From: Raffaelea ambrosiae
Taxonomy: Eukaryota > Ascomycota > Sordariomycetes > Ophiostomatales > Ophiostomataceae
Assembly: GCA_002778195.1 (NCBI GenBank)
Contig: PCDI01000002.1
Location: 4,105,234-4,169,233 of the forward strand
Length of the DNA: 64,000 bases
Direction: 5' to 3'
Shown here: positions 22,116-31,995 of the stretch, one piece after another
Numbering within the stretch: the stretch's first letter is position 1
Layout of the letters: every line of letters starts with the position of its first letter
The notes under the pieces: generated by a model
The model's database searches: none
What the model was told of the DNA's origin: nothing
The model's input: only the letters and a program-made list of their open reading frames with translations
Translations under genes and position numbers: made by a program

Positions 22116-22141
<26 letters not shown>
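22115..22141. repeat. GA dinucleotide repeat upstream of SEC22
   Basis: About thirteen GA units, roughly 140 bases before the SEC22 ATG, probably in the promoter or 5' leader. On the opposite strand this is a CT tract. Confidence 0.85.
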
Positions 22142-22147
<6 letters not shown>

Positions 22148-22279
22148 GCAAGCCGAGGACAGACTGAGAATACTGCCGGTGAAGCACACGACAAAACACA
22201 GGCGCAAACAACCAGGGCCATAGTATACTGCAAAGACAAGACACACCAACCACAACCACAGCCACAACCACACGCGACC

Positions 22280-22936
22280 ATGATTGTCTCTACGCAAATC
22301 TCCCGTCTGGACGGGATCATGCTGTGCGCGTCGGCGGACGACACCAACACGGAGGCGGCGCTGAGCGAGGTCAAGCAGCAGGTCAAGATGGTGCTGAAGC
22401 GGCTGTCGTCCAACTCGGAGAGCCGGGCGTCGATTGAGAGCAACGCCGGGTCTGGGTCGTACACGATCCACTATCTGATCAAGGACGCGGTGGTGTACTT
22501 TGCCATTACCGACCGGTCGTACCCGCGGCGGCTCGCGTTCACCTACCTCGACGACATTGCCACCGAGTTCGACATGACGCACCCGCCCGCCCAGCGCAAC
22601 GCGCCCACGCTCAAGCCGTATGCGTTTATGGACTTTGAGTCGTTCATCACGCAGACCAACCAGCCCTACAACGACGCCCGCGCCACCAACCTCGACCGCG
22701 TCAACAACGAGCTGCGCGACGTCACCCAGGTCCTCATCAAGAACGTGGACGACCTGCTCGTGCGCGGCGAGAGCCTCGAGCGCATGGGCGAGCTGAGCAG
22801 CCGGCTGCGCGACGACAGCAAAAAGTACCGCCGGGCCGCCGTGCGGATCAACTGGGAGCTGCTGGTGAAGCAGTACGGGCCCATTGCCGGTCTGTTTTTC
22901 TTTATCCTTGTGTTTCTGTGGTGGCGGTTCTTCTAA
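22280..22936 (+). CDS. SEC22: Vesicle SNARE Sec22 (longin/R-SNARE)
   Basis: Drives fusion in transport between the endoplasmic reticulum and the Golgi, as a tail-anchored R-SNARE. The 218-residue protein has an N-terminal longin domain (1 to about 125), an R-SNARE coiled coil (about 133-193) with the ionic-layer arginine in LLVRGESL, and a C-terminal membrane anchor (about 196-218, rich in Phe, Leu and Trp). Length matches yeast Sec22 (214). It is one exon here. The start ATG at 22280 has context GACCATGA and gives the conserved first strand directly. The 3' end faces the zinc-finger gene. Confidence 0.97.
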   Translation: MIVSTQISRLDGIMLCASADDTNTEAALSEVKQQVKMVLKRLSSNSESRASIESNAGSGSYTIHYLIKDAVVYFAITDRSYPRRLAFTYLDDIATEFDMTHPPAQRNAPTLKPYAFMDFESFITQTNQPYNDARATNLDRVNNELRDVTQVLIKNVDDLLVRGESLERMGELSSRLRDDSKKYRRAAVRINWELLVKQYGPIAGLFFFILVFLWWRFF

Positions 22937-23921
22937 AAGAGGAGGAGGCGTGTTTGGGGCAGGGGCAGGAGTGGCCAGGGGGGGAGAGGGGGGGGATTCA
23001 CTAATAGAGAGAGGGAACGAGAATAAAGGGGGGAAAAAAGGGTCGGTTGGGCATCGCTTCTTGGTCTGTGAAGCAACGCGACTCAACGAAAACACTGCAC
23101 AGACTCACAACACACAAAGACAAAAACATCAGCATTTGGCGTTGGGGGGGGGGAGGACAGGAAGGAATTGGGGTCCCAAAGGGGCCCCTGTTTATTCTCC
23201 AAAAAAGGGCACAAAGGGGGTTCAGTCTGTATAGTAAAACCAGGAGGGAGGGGGGAGCGTCGGCTGGAATCAAACGGCAGGGGAGGGGAGGGGGAGAAAG
23301 GATAAGCGGGTTTCTCTTGTATACATACATACCATTCAAAAGGCATCAAACATCCCTAGAATTGCACTTTTTATTTGCGAGCGCTCTTGTTCATGTGCTC
23401 ATCAAGCAGTTCCTGGCATGTGCCTTGATGCGTGTAGGCAAGTATTTCCTTGTGTGTGTCTGAAACATGGGATTTCTGAAAGAAGAGTAGATGTCTTATA
23501 TGCAGTCGTTTCTTCGTTACGCTGTCAAACTACGTCAAACACATGCTTCCGCCGCCAAGGCCACAAATACCGCACTTCTTCCTGGTTTCCCGCCGGGAGT
23601 GTGTTTCGCTGTCGAAACAGAAGAAAACAAGAAAACAGGAAAGCAAGGAAAATGGACAAGAAAAGAAACCCGCTCAACGCCGTATATGCCATGCCCAACG
23701 AGGCCATCCAAGAACCGGGGGAATCCACTCCGAAAGAGAGAAAGAAAATGTGCAGAAATCCAATCGGCAGGACAGCCAAAAGAATTAAAAACAAAAAAAA
23801 GGGGGGAATAAAAAAGTCGCAACAACCAGAATCGTCCTGTAAAGTCTTTTGCCGTGAAATTAATTCGTCGACTCTCTTGCTCGTGTGTCCATGTCTTCAG
23901 ACTATTTGCGGCCAAGTTTTA
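22937..23921. other. Convergent intergenic region between SEC22 and zinc-finger gene
   Basis: G-rich just after SEC22, A-rich further on. Both flanking genes end here. No supported coding frame or RNA. Confidence 0.6.
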
Positions 23922-25652
23922 CTACATCACCCGACAGCCCTTCCCACCGGTGGGCAAAGCCGGCATTGGCATGGCCGTGTGGTACCATTCGAGATGCTCC
24001 TGGAAATCAGCCAGACTCGGGAAGCCGTACTCGTCCTGGGCGTACTTGGTCTGATCGTCCTCGGCCTGGTCATAGTACAGGTAGTCGTCGCAGTACGGGC
24101 ACCAGAGCCGGGCCTCCCAGTCGCCGCCCATCGGCGGCAGGTGGTTGGCAATGGCCAGCGGCGCAAACACAACAGTGCGGGACTTGTCGTGGCTCGACGC
24201 AGCCACGGTGGTGGCCTGCCAGCGGGGATAGCCGCCGTCATTGTCGTCGTCGTTCGCCACCGGTGGTGCTGCGGGTGATGATGCTGCTGCTGCCGGCGAG
24301 AGCTGCGCGGCATGGAGTTGCGGTTGCAGGCGTGATGCCAGCAGCAATGGCTGTGGCATGGCCGCAGGGGCGTGTTGTGGCCTTGGCGGCGCAACTGTGT
24401 CGGTTGGTGTGATGAGGGAAAGTGTAGGTCGTGCTGGTGGCAGCTGCTGGCTGCCGCCGCCGCCGCCGCCGCCGCCATTTGGCATGGCCAATGCGGTAGA
24501 GGAAGTAGAAGACGGGGGGAAGGGAGACAGAGAAGAAGGAGAAGCAGAAGAGTAGGGCGCAGAGAAGGAGGGTGGCGGCATGGCTGATGACGATGAGGAG
24601 GACGAGGACGAGATGCCCGGAAGAGGTTTGCGGGACGACGGCAGGCGCTGGACGTCCTCCCAGATGATGTGGCCGTCGCAGTAGTCGCAGATGAAGGCGA
24701 TGTCGTCGTCGCCGAAGCGCTCGAACGAGCCGATGGCATTGCAGTCGGGCACGAGGTCCTCGAGAGTGCGTGGTCTCCTGCTGGAGAAGGACGGGGTGGC
24801 GGGCGAAGCTGTTCTTGCCCCGGCCGGGGTGGCTGAGGAGGGCGTGGTGGGTGTCTGCTGGTAGGAGGACGACTGGGTGGACTGCGGGGTCGTCATCTCG
24901 ACGGACTCGTACTCGGGGCTGCCGGTGCGCCGTCTCGTCAGCTGCTCGCGGCCCATGAACTGGCGTGACTCGCGGGCGTACATGCGCGGCTGCTGGGCCT
25001 TCCAGGCGGGCAGCACGTGGGCCTGGGCCTGGGCCTTGGCCGGGCTCTGGCTCATGCTCTGGCTGTGGCTGTGGCCGTGGTTGTGGCTCTGGCTCTGAGG
25101 GCCACGCAAGGAGGAAGGCAGTGACTGTGACGAGGAATGGTGCCTCGTCTTGCCCTGCTGCTGCGCGCGGCGGTCGTCCTCCTGCTCGCGCCAGCGGCGG
25201 TAGACCAAGAAGGCGCCGAGACAGCGGCCGCCCCCGGCGCCGTCCTCGCGCTCGGCATTGAAGATGCGGCGGGCGGCACGGCACTGGGCGCGGTGCAGCT
25301 GACGACGCAGGTCGACGGTCTCGCGGACCCAGGTGGCGTTGATCTGGCCGCCGATGCGCAGCCAGTCCTTGAAGTTCTGGGTGTGGTTGGCGAACTTGGT
25401 GCGCAGGAGACGCAGCTCGTCGAGCGACTCGTCGCGGCGGTCGTTTTCGTAGTAGAACTGGCCATTGACCAGGGGGCCCAGGGCCTGGAAGTCGCGCTTG
25501 GCCTCGTCCAGGGCCTCCTCGACGGCGCGGACCTGCTCGAACTCGTCCGTTCCCCAGCCGCGCTTGTCGGCAAACATGAGAATGCGCAGGGCATCCTGCA
25601 GCGACGTGGCAATGCTGGCCAGCAGGGAGCCGACGGTGTCGACGCTGCTCAT
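23922..25652 (-). CDS. Unrecognised Cys-pair/C2H2-like zinc-finger protein with C-terminal CaaX motif
   Basis: I do not recognise this gene. It is a single exon of 576 residues; the ATG at 25650-25652 (MSSVDTVGSLLAS) is the likely start, since the in-frame sequence before it is low-complexity. Residues 1 to about 150 look helical and well conserved in character (WGTDEFEQVRAVEEALDEAK, then NDRRDESLDELRLL). The middle is Gln/Ser/His/Pro-rich and disordered. Two Cys pairs follow: CDYC at 322-325 and CPYC at 518-521. The second pairs with HLEWYH (His 553 and 558), forming a long-loop C2H2-like finger. The protein ends in CRVM, which fits a CaaX box for farnesylation (Cys 573, Met last). It could be a membrane-tethered adaptor or regulator; no function is claimed. 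Confidence 0.82.
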   Translation of the reverse strand: MSSVDTVGSLLASIATSLQDALRILMFADKRGWGTDEFEQVRAVEEALDEAKRDFQALGPLVNGQFYYENDRRDESLDELRLLRTKFANHTQNFKDWLRIGGQINATWVRETVDLRRQLHRAQCRAARRIFNAEREDGAGGGRCLGAFLVYRRWREQEDDRRAQQQGKTRHHSSSQSLPSSLRGPQSQSHNHGHSHSQSMSQSPAKAQAQAHVLPAWKAQQPRMYARESRQFMGREQLTRRRTGSPEYESVEMTTPQSTQSSSYQQTPTTPSSATPAGARTASPATPSFSSRRPRTLEDLVPDCNAIGSFERFGDDDIAFICDYCDGHIIWEDVQRLPSSRKPLPGISSSSSSSSSAMPPPSFSAPYSSASPSSLSPFPPSSTSSTALAMPNGGGGGGGGSQQLPPARPTLSLITPTDTVAPPRPQHAPAAMPQPLLLASRLQPQLHAAQLSPAAAASSPAAPPVANDDDNDGGYPRWQATTVAASSHDKSRTVVFAPLAIANHLPPMGGDWEARLWCPYCDDYLYYDQAEDDQTKYAQDEYGFPSLADFQEHLEWYHTAMPMPALPTGGKGCRVM

Positions 25653-26238
25653 TGTCGGGGGTTGGGGTTGTATATATGGAAGAGATGTGGAACGGTAGTT
25701 ATATCGAGGTCGATTGGGCTCGATCGAAGGAGGAGGATGTCGACTTTGGACGATGAGAGCAGCTTCCAGGGCAGCTTCGGGAACAAACAGCGCCGAGGGC
25801 GATAAGACAACCAAGTAGGTTTTTTGAACGTCAACAAAGAGAACTGTCTTCGAGGCACCGCATGCAGGGAGGACGGCTGCAGCAGGGGAGAGAGGGTATT
25901 TGCGAGGAATTCGAAGAGGAAGAAGAAGGGAGGGGGAGGTGGAGAGGGACAGGGGGGAGAACAGTCGAGGACAGACAGGCAGCGAGATGGTCGAGCAGTC
26001 GAGGAGTCGAGGAAAGTTGAGGAGTTCAAAGAGCCGGGGAGGCTGCTGCTGCGGCGACGGTGGGAAACGAGGCCAAGAGCAATATCGAGCTTGGCATGCT
26101 TTCCGTTGTGTCCTGTTCGCGTCCTACTGGCCAGCGGCAGAGGCTAAGAGCAAGTGGATGGCACAGCGAGGAGACCGCGACAATAGCAACATAATCCGCA
26201 GGGAGAGGCAGTGATCAAGGTGGTGGGCAGAGAAAACG

Positions 26239-26278
26239 AGAGCGAACGACAGCGAACGCCAGCGAACGAGAGCGAGAG
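26239..26278. repeat. 10-nt tandem repeat AGCGAACGAV
   Basis: Four units (AGCGAACGAC, AGCGAACGCC, AGCGAACGAG, then AGCGAGAGGA) in the leader or promoter of the zinc-finger gene. Confidence 0.75.
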
Positions 26279-26584
26279 GACAGGGGGGAAGGCTGCGGCT
26301 GTTGTCGTCGCTGCTGCGCCGCGGCGACCGAGAGAAGGCAGAGCGGAGTAGGCGTAGCCGTGTATATGTCTCGCCGGGTCTTGTTTTTGTGTGTGCGTGT
26401 GTTTATCAGTCTCGGCTTGGCGATGGTGTCGTGTTCGTCAGCTCGAGTCGTCAGCCTGGGGGGGGTGGTTACTATTATCGTCTTTCGCGCGGGTGCGGGT
26501 GTGTGCGTGCAGACTGGTCGCGGAGACTGGCCGACTTTGTGTGTATTGGTTTGTCTGATCTGTGTGTTCTGCCTGGTCTGGGTT

Positions 26585-26790
26585 GAATGCGTGGCTTGTT
26601 GTGTGTGACAGCGTTGCTGCTTTGCTGCTTTGCTGTTTTGCTATTCTGGTCGTTTTTGGTGGTTTTGGTGGATTTGGCGTTTTTTTGGTGTTTTTTTGGT
26701 GCTTTGGTGTTTTGGCTGTTCTGGCTGGCTGTTCTGGCTGGCTTGGCCGATTTGGCCGTTCGGCTGGTTTGGCCGTTTTCTTTTTTCCCC
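26585..26790. repeat. GT-rich degenerate repeat tract (TTTTGGTG / TTCTGGCTGG units)
   Basis: The plus strand is nearly free of A and built from variants of TTTTGGTG and GGCTGTTCTGGCT. It is a strongly strand-skewed low-complexity block between two divergent promoters. The minus strand has an open frame rich in Lys, Asn, Gln and Thr, which I attribute to composition. Confidence 0.65.
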
Positions 26791-27416
26791 TGTCCTTCTT
26801 TTTCTGGTTCCAGTCTTTTTTCTTCTCTTCTCTTCTTCCACTTCTCTTTCCTTGCTCTTTTCGCCTGTCGTCGAAACACCTCCTGTGCTTCAGCCCTATG
26901 GAGGCGTCGGGCTAAGAGCTACAGAAGAGTGCGCGCGGACAGCCAGGCCCAGCTATGGCCCAGAGAAAATAAAACAAAAATAAAACGTCCGTATCGCCGA
27001 CTCTTGATTTGTTTCACGCCGGGCCCCCCTCTCGCGCGCGCGCGCCTCTGAAGACAGGCTACTCGCAACCTGTCTCTGTCTCACAAGCTAACAGCTAGCT
27101 AGTCGGTTAGCAGTGTCTGTCCCGCCCCTCCTCCGGATCAAAAAAAAAAAAAAAAGAGGGAGCCGACAAGGGGGGGAGCTCTTGGGGCCAATACACGACT
27201 GACCAGGACAGGCAGGCACCTGCTGTATGCCTGTACCCAGCATAGCATGACGTATGCACAAACGCGATTTCCACCTCCACCACCACCATCACTGCCACGA
27301 CTCTCCACCTCGTCTGCTACCGTGTCCGCGCTGTCCATGCCCGTTTTGGCGTCAACTTTCTCCTCCTTCTTCACGAACATGCCCACACGAGGAGCACGAG
27401 GGACCCTCGCCCATTG

Positions 27417-28651
27417 ATGCCCCGGCTGCCTCCGTCGCTCTTTTGGCGGGCCCGCCAGGCTGCACCCTTGAGCACGCTGCTGCTGCCCGTCTGCCGCGAC
27501 CTGCCTTCGTCGCTGGCCGAGCTGCGCTGGATCCGGCAGCATGTAGTCGAGCGCGGCAGCAAGGACCCGCGGACCCACGAGGCACAGATCTTCCGGCTAT
27601 GCCGACGGCGTGGCCGCGGTGAGCCGTTGCAATATGTCCTGGGCACCCAGCCGTTTGGTCCCCTGGACCTCCTGTGTCGCCCGGGCGTGCTGATTCCAAG
27701 GTATGGGGAGCAGAAGGGGACATCTTGGAACTGATCGGATTCATAGTATTGACACGCGGCAGACCCGAGCCAGAGTCGTATAGCATCTGCCTGGCAGACG
27801 TGCTTGCCCGGGAAGCGCAGCAAGCTCCAGCGCCGCCCACGACGCTGACCATCCTCGACGCCTGCACCGGCACGGGATGCATTGCTCTGCTGCTGTGTGC
27901 ACGTCTCTGCCAGGCTCTGGCACGGACACGGGCGGCGCAGACACAGGTCCGTGTCGTCGGGGTGGACATTGCGCCCGAGGCCGTGCAGCTCGCGCGAGAC
28001 AACCGTGCGAGAAACAAGCACTTGTGGGGGGGGCAGCAGCAGCAGAAAGAGGATGCCGCCAGAACAACTTTGAGCAGCAGCAGTAGCAGCAGCAGCAGCA
28101 CCCGCAGCACCCGCAGCACTGTTCATTTCTACCAGGCAGACCTGTTTGCCGACGACTGGCTCCCTAGAGTGGTGGGGACAGACAGCAGCAGCCACCCCCA
28201 AGAGCGTGCATCGCTCCTTCCCCTGGACGTTCTTGTCTCCAATCCGCCGTACGTCTCCGCCGACGGGTTTGCCCACGACACGGCCCGGTCTGTGCGCCAG
28301 TTCGAGCCCAAGCTGGCCCAGGTGCCAAGCAGCGCGGCAGTTCTGCCCAAGGCTCTACCCGAAGTCCTGCCCGAGGACATCTTTTACGGCCGTCTTCTGG
28401 CCTTGGCCGAGCGGTTCGACACGCGAATTCTCCTGTGCGAAGTTGGCGGCTTGGAGCAGGCAGAGCGCGTCGTGGCCATGGCCCTGTCGGCCCTTGCCAG
28501 AGCCCGTGAGGCTGTGTTGGACATTGAAATTTGGGCCGACTGCCCGGATCTTGCCGACGGCGATGGTCCACGGGCCATCCATGTAGCCGGCCGCGAAGTA
28601 CCTATTCGAGGCAGTGGGCATGGTCGATCCGTGTTTATTCGAAGGAGATGA
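27417..28651 (+). CDS. MTQ1: Mitochondrial release-factor glutamine N5-methyltransferase (HemK/PrmC family)
   Basis: Coding sequence join(27417..27700,27763..28651), 390 residues. The enzyme methylates the Gln of the GGQ motif in the mitochondrial class-I release factor with S-adenosylmethionine. The N-terminus is Arg-rich without acidic residues for 24 positions, consistent with import into mitochondria. The helical PrmC N-domain contains GEPLQYVLG. After the 62-nt intron the join gives LIPRPEPESYS, matching the family's PRPETE motif apart from Thr to Pro. The SAM site is DACTGTGC and the catalytic motif is NPPY in VSNPPYVS. Insertions rich in Gln and Ser sit after NRARNKH. Its stop lies 152 bases from the stop of the opposing mitochondrial LeuRS gene. 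Confidence 0.92.
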
Positions 28652-28803
28652 GATGCCCAAAAGAAAAAGAACAATGGGAAAAAGGAAAAAGAATAGATTC
28701 TTGAGAGGGATTCATATAGTTTTCATATATGCTAACTAGTTACATGATGTATGTACAGAGACACCTTTTTTTCCCCCCCCCAACAGACGTCTCCCCTCCT
28801 GTT

Positions 28804-31800
28804 TTACATGATAAAGTTGACCAGCTTACCCTCACGCACCACAATCGCCTTCTTGGCCTGCCGGACGTCACGCCCGCTGTCCAAGAGCTTCTGGCCCCCT
28901 GTGGTCGCCAGGATCGCGTCCGTCAGCCAGGCCTGCAAAGCATCGCCGCTCAGACCCGCCGGTGGGCACGGAATCTGCACCGCACACCGCAGCTTGCCGT
29001 TGATCTGCACGGCACAGGGACGCAACCGCGGCTGCAGCCACGCCACCGAGCCATCCGGGACGGGGAAGGACGCATCTGGTACGGAGTCGTTGCCTGTTGC
29101 TGCCGAGCCAGAGCGGTCAAACAAGGATCGGGCGCCCGGGTACAGCACGCTCCAGCACTCGTCCGCAAAGGCCGGCGTGATGGGCGCCAGCATGCGGATG
29201 AGCGACGCCAGTGCCTGCGCCTGCACGGCCGGCGTTCCGCCGCCACCGCCGCCGGCTGTCTGTGCTTGCGCATCTTTGCGATGCGCGTCGATCGCCGCGG
29301 CCAGCGTGTTCGTCAGCCGCATCAGATCCGACACCACGGTGTTGAGCGAGTACACCCGGTTGTACGACGCCGTCACCGACGCAATGGTCGTCTGCAGCTC
29401 GCGCCACACCGTCGCGTCGGCGTCCCAGCGGGCCAGCGCGGCTTGGTCCGTCTGCGACGACCTCTGGCGGAGGTCCTCGGCCACGGACGCCGCGCTGGAC
29501 CCGTCCAGGCCTCCGCCGGCCTGGACCCGCACGACCAGGTCGTGCAGCCGGGCCAGCCACCGGGTGACGCCCGCAATCTTGGCCTCGTCCCAGTTGAGCA
29601 CGTCGCCCACGGGCGCCTGGAACAGCATGTGCGCCCGCACGGCGTCGGCGCCGTACTTGGTGATCATGTCCGTCGGGTCGACGCCGTTGTGCTTGGACTT
29701 GGACATCTTCTCGTAGGACACGTTGGCGGCGGCGCCCGATGCGACGACGCGGGGCGCGGCCGGGTTGCTGAGGTCGACCTCGTCGGGCTTGAGGAAGCGG
29801 CCCGTGGCAGGGTCGATGTACGTCCGGCCGTGGACCATGCCCTGGGTGATCAGGCGCGCAAAGGGCTCCTGGACGACGGCCTCTTCTTCGGAACGGGTGT
29901 CTCCCTTCTCCCCCTTGCCGTCCACCAACCGAGACGTCATCAGCACTTTGTAGATGAACCGTGCATACAGCAAATGCAGGATGGCATGCTCGATGCCGCC
30001 CACGTAGATGTCCACGGGCAGCAGCGACCGGGCCTTGTCGGCGGCAAACGGCGCCTCCGGGTTGTGCGTGTCCACAAAGCGCATGTAGTACCAGCTCGAG
30101 TCCACAAACGTGTCCATCGTGTCGGTGTCGCGCTGCGCCGGCTGGCCGCAGCGGGGGCACGGCACATGGACCCAGTCCTTGGCCGACTCCAGCGGGTTGC
30201 CCGCCTTGCCGTCGGCAAAGTGCTCGTCGACCTCGGGCAGCCGGACGGGCAGGTCCTTTTCGGGCACGGGCACGGCGCCGCAGGCGTGGCAGTGGATGAT
30301 GGGGATGGGCGCGCCCCAGTAGCGCTGCCGGCTGATGAGCCAGTCGCGGAGGCGCCAGCGCTCAGACGGCGTGGCTAGCTTGGCCTCCTCGAGCATGGCC
30401 ACCAGCATGGTGGCGGTCTCGCGCGACGTGCGGCCCTGGAAGGGCCCGCTGTGCTCGGTCATGACGCCGTGGCCCGTAAAGGGCTCACTGCTGCTGCTGC
30501 TGCTCCCGCCGTCGTCGAGCCTTACCACCGTCGTCGACTCGTCTTCGGAGGCGGTCAACACAATGCGCACGGGCTCGTCTCTGCGCTGCTCCTTCCAGAA
30601 CGCATGGTCGCGCGGGTCGTGGCCGGGCACACCCATCACAGCACCCTCGCCATAGTCGCCCAGCACATAGGGCGCCACATACACGGGCAGAGACGCCTTG
30701 GTGGCTTCGGGCGTCTCATGGTGATAGGCCAGGGGGTTGATGGCGCGCAGATTTGGCACCAGGTAGCCGACCTTGGAGTCTGGAGGCAGCCCGGGCAGCG
30801 TATCGAGGAATGCCTGCAGTTCTGGGTCTCGCTTGGCCAGGTCCTGCACCATGCTATGTGCTGCTGAAAGGGCTATGTACTGCACGCCAAAGAGGGTGTC
30901 GATGCGGGTGGTGTACACTTCAATGGCCGAGGGCACTTCCTGGCCAAAGGCGAGCAGGGGGAACTTGACCAGGGCACCGGTCGACTTGCCCAGCCAGTTT
31001 CTCTGCATGGCCAGCACACGCTCCGGCCAGGCAACATCCTTGGCCAGGACCTCGAGATCATCCAGCAGGGCATCGCGGTACGCCGAGATGTGCAGGAACC
31101 ACTGCTTCAGCAGCTTCTTCTCGACCTTGGCGCCAGACCGCCACGAGCAGCCGTGCGCATCGACCTGCTCGTTGGCCAGGACGGTCTTGTCGACCGGGTC
31201 GTAGTTGACCTCGGCCTCGGCCTGGTAGGCGAGGCCTTGCTCATGCAGCAGCAGAAAGATGCGCTGGGTCTCTTTGTAGAATTCAGGCTCGCACGTGGAA
31301 AGTTCCTGGAGAGAGAGCAATGTTAGCGAGATGGAGTCCCGGGACACACATAGATGCAAAGATAAAATTTCCCAATCAGAAAAAAAAAAAAAAAATACAC
31401 ATGTACACACCATCGACCAGTCCCAGCTGCCGTTCATCAGATCCAGCGTCTCCTTCATCTTGGCAATGTTTGCGCGCGTCCAGTTGGCCGGCCGGATGCC
31501 TCGCTCGTTGGCGGCGTTCTCGGCAGGCAACCCGAAGGAATCCCAGCCCATGGGGAAGAGCACGTCTTTGTCCTGCAGGCGGTGAAAGCGAGCCAGCACA
31601 TCGGTGATGGAATACACGCGCAGGTGGCCGAGGTGGAGGTTTCCAGACGGGTACGGAAACATGGGCAGAATGTACTTGGCTTCCCTGCCCGTCGGGTTGT
31701 CGATGAAAGAGGCCGTGCCCGGCAGTTCTGCCCACTTCTCTCGCCATTTCTGGTCCAGGGTCAAAAGGTCAAACTTCTTGCCCTCTCCAGCGTCAGATGC

Positions 31801-31995
31801 GTAGCCCCTCCTCGAGAGGTAGTCTCCCTGGCGCAGCGACACCGAAGCCAGTGTGGCTCCACGACATCGTGATGGTGATAGTGGTGAGAGTGAGGTTGCT
31901 GAGCTGGCGAAACCGATGCGGGTCGTCAATGCCCGCGACGACAGACCCGCGGTCGGCACACAGCGGCCTATGAGTCTCCCATTGGCCAAGAACAT
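28804..31995 (-). CDS. NAM2: Mitochondrial leucyl-tRNA synthetase
   Basis: Coding sequence complement(join(28804..31305,31411..31995)), 1028 residues. It charges mitochondrial tRNA-Leu with leucine. The first 70 residues form a Ser/Arg-rich mitochondrial presequence. Class-I signature HLGH is at 121-124 within PYPSGNLHLGHLR, and KMSKS at 728-732. The editing domain lies between, followed by the anticodon-binding domain and a short C-terminal domain ending in VREGKLVNFIM, all of bacterial/mitochondrial LeuRS type. The 105-nt intron is a multiple of three and has no in-frame stop, so an unspliced reading adds 35 residues; GTGTGT..CAG borders, a GCTAAC branch site and the continuous join DWSMELSTCEPEFYK show it is an intron. 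Cytosolic LeuRS is a different, larger type, so this is the organellar enzyme. Confidence 0.96.
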   Translation of the reverse strand: MFLANGRLIGRCVPTAGLSSRALTTRIGFASSATSLSPLSPSRCRGATLASVSLRQGDYLSRRGYASDAGEGKKFDLLTLDQKWREKWAELPGTASFIDNPTGREAKYILPMFPYPSGNLHLGHLRVYSITDVLARFHRLQDKDVLFPMGWDSFGLPAENAANERGIRPANWTRANIAKMKETLDLMNGSWDWSMVCTCVFFFFFSDWEILSLHLCVSRDSISLTLLSLQELSTCEPEFYKETQRIFLLLHEQGLAYQAEAEVNYDPVDKTVLANEQVDAHGCSWRSGAKVEKKLLKQWFLHISAYRDALLDDLEVLAKDVAWPERVLAMQRNWLGKSTGALVKFPLLAFGQEVPSAIEVYTTRIDTLFGVQYIALSAAHSMVQDLAKRDPELQAFLDTLPGLPPDSKVGYLVPNLRAINPLAYHHETPEATKASLPVYVAPYVLGDYGEGAVMGVPGHDPRDHAFWKEQRRDEPVRIVLTASEDESTTVVRLDDGGSSSSSSEPFTGHGVMTEHSGPFQGRTSRETATMLVAMLEEAKLATPSERWRLRDWLISRQRYWGAPIPIIHCHACGAVPVPEKDLPVRLPEVDEHFADGKAGNPLESAKDWVHVPCPRCGQPAQRDTDTMDTFVDSSWYYMRFVDTHNPEAPFAADKARSLLPVDIYVGGIEHAILHLLYARFIYKVLMTSRLVDGKGEKGDTRSEEEAVVQEPFARLITQGMVHGRTYIDPATGRFLKPDEVDLSNPAAPRVVASGAAANVSYEKMSKSKHNGVDPTDMITKYGADAVRAHMLFQAPVGDVLNWDEAKIAGVTRWLARLHDLVVRVQAGGGLDGSSAASVAEDLRQRSSQTDQAALARWDADATVWRELQTTIASVTASYNRVYSLNTVVSDLMRLTNTLAAAIDAHRKDAQAQTAGGGGGGTPAVQAQALASLIRMLAPITPAFADECWSVLYPGARSLFDRSGSAATGNDSVPDASFPVPDGSVAWLQPRLRPCAVQINGKLRCAVQIPCPPAGLSGDALQAWLTDAILATTGGQKLLDSGRDVRQAKKAIVVREGKLVNFIM

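Larger units (their letters stand above)
20996..22279. other. Divergent promoter region between ASXH gene and SEC22
   Basis: Holds an AAAAT microsatellite (21200-21221), a purine-rich stretch, a short CG-alternating tract (21650-21662) and a GA repeat (22115-22141) close to SEC22. No gene seen. Confidence 0.6.
25653..27416. other. Divergent promoter region between zinc-finger gene and MTQ1
   Basis: 1.76 kb with several purine- or GT-skewed blocks: a purine-rich tract (25890-26040), a 10-nt repeat AGCGAACGAV (26239-26278), a GT-rich tract (26560-26810), a CG-alternating run (27032-27045) and an A15 run (27140-27154). No gene supported. Confidence 0.6.

Noticed and set aside
26475..26879. 134-codon Lys/Asn/Gln/Thr-rich minus-strand frame
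   Set aside because: Explained by the GT-rich repeat composition; no domain or good start context.
31306..31410. 35 in-frame residues as part of LeuRS
   Set aside because: Splice donor, branch site and acceptor are all good, and the flanking protein is continuous with the family without it.
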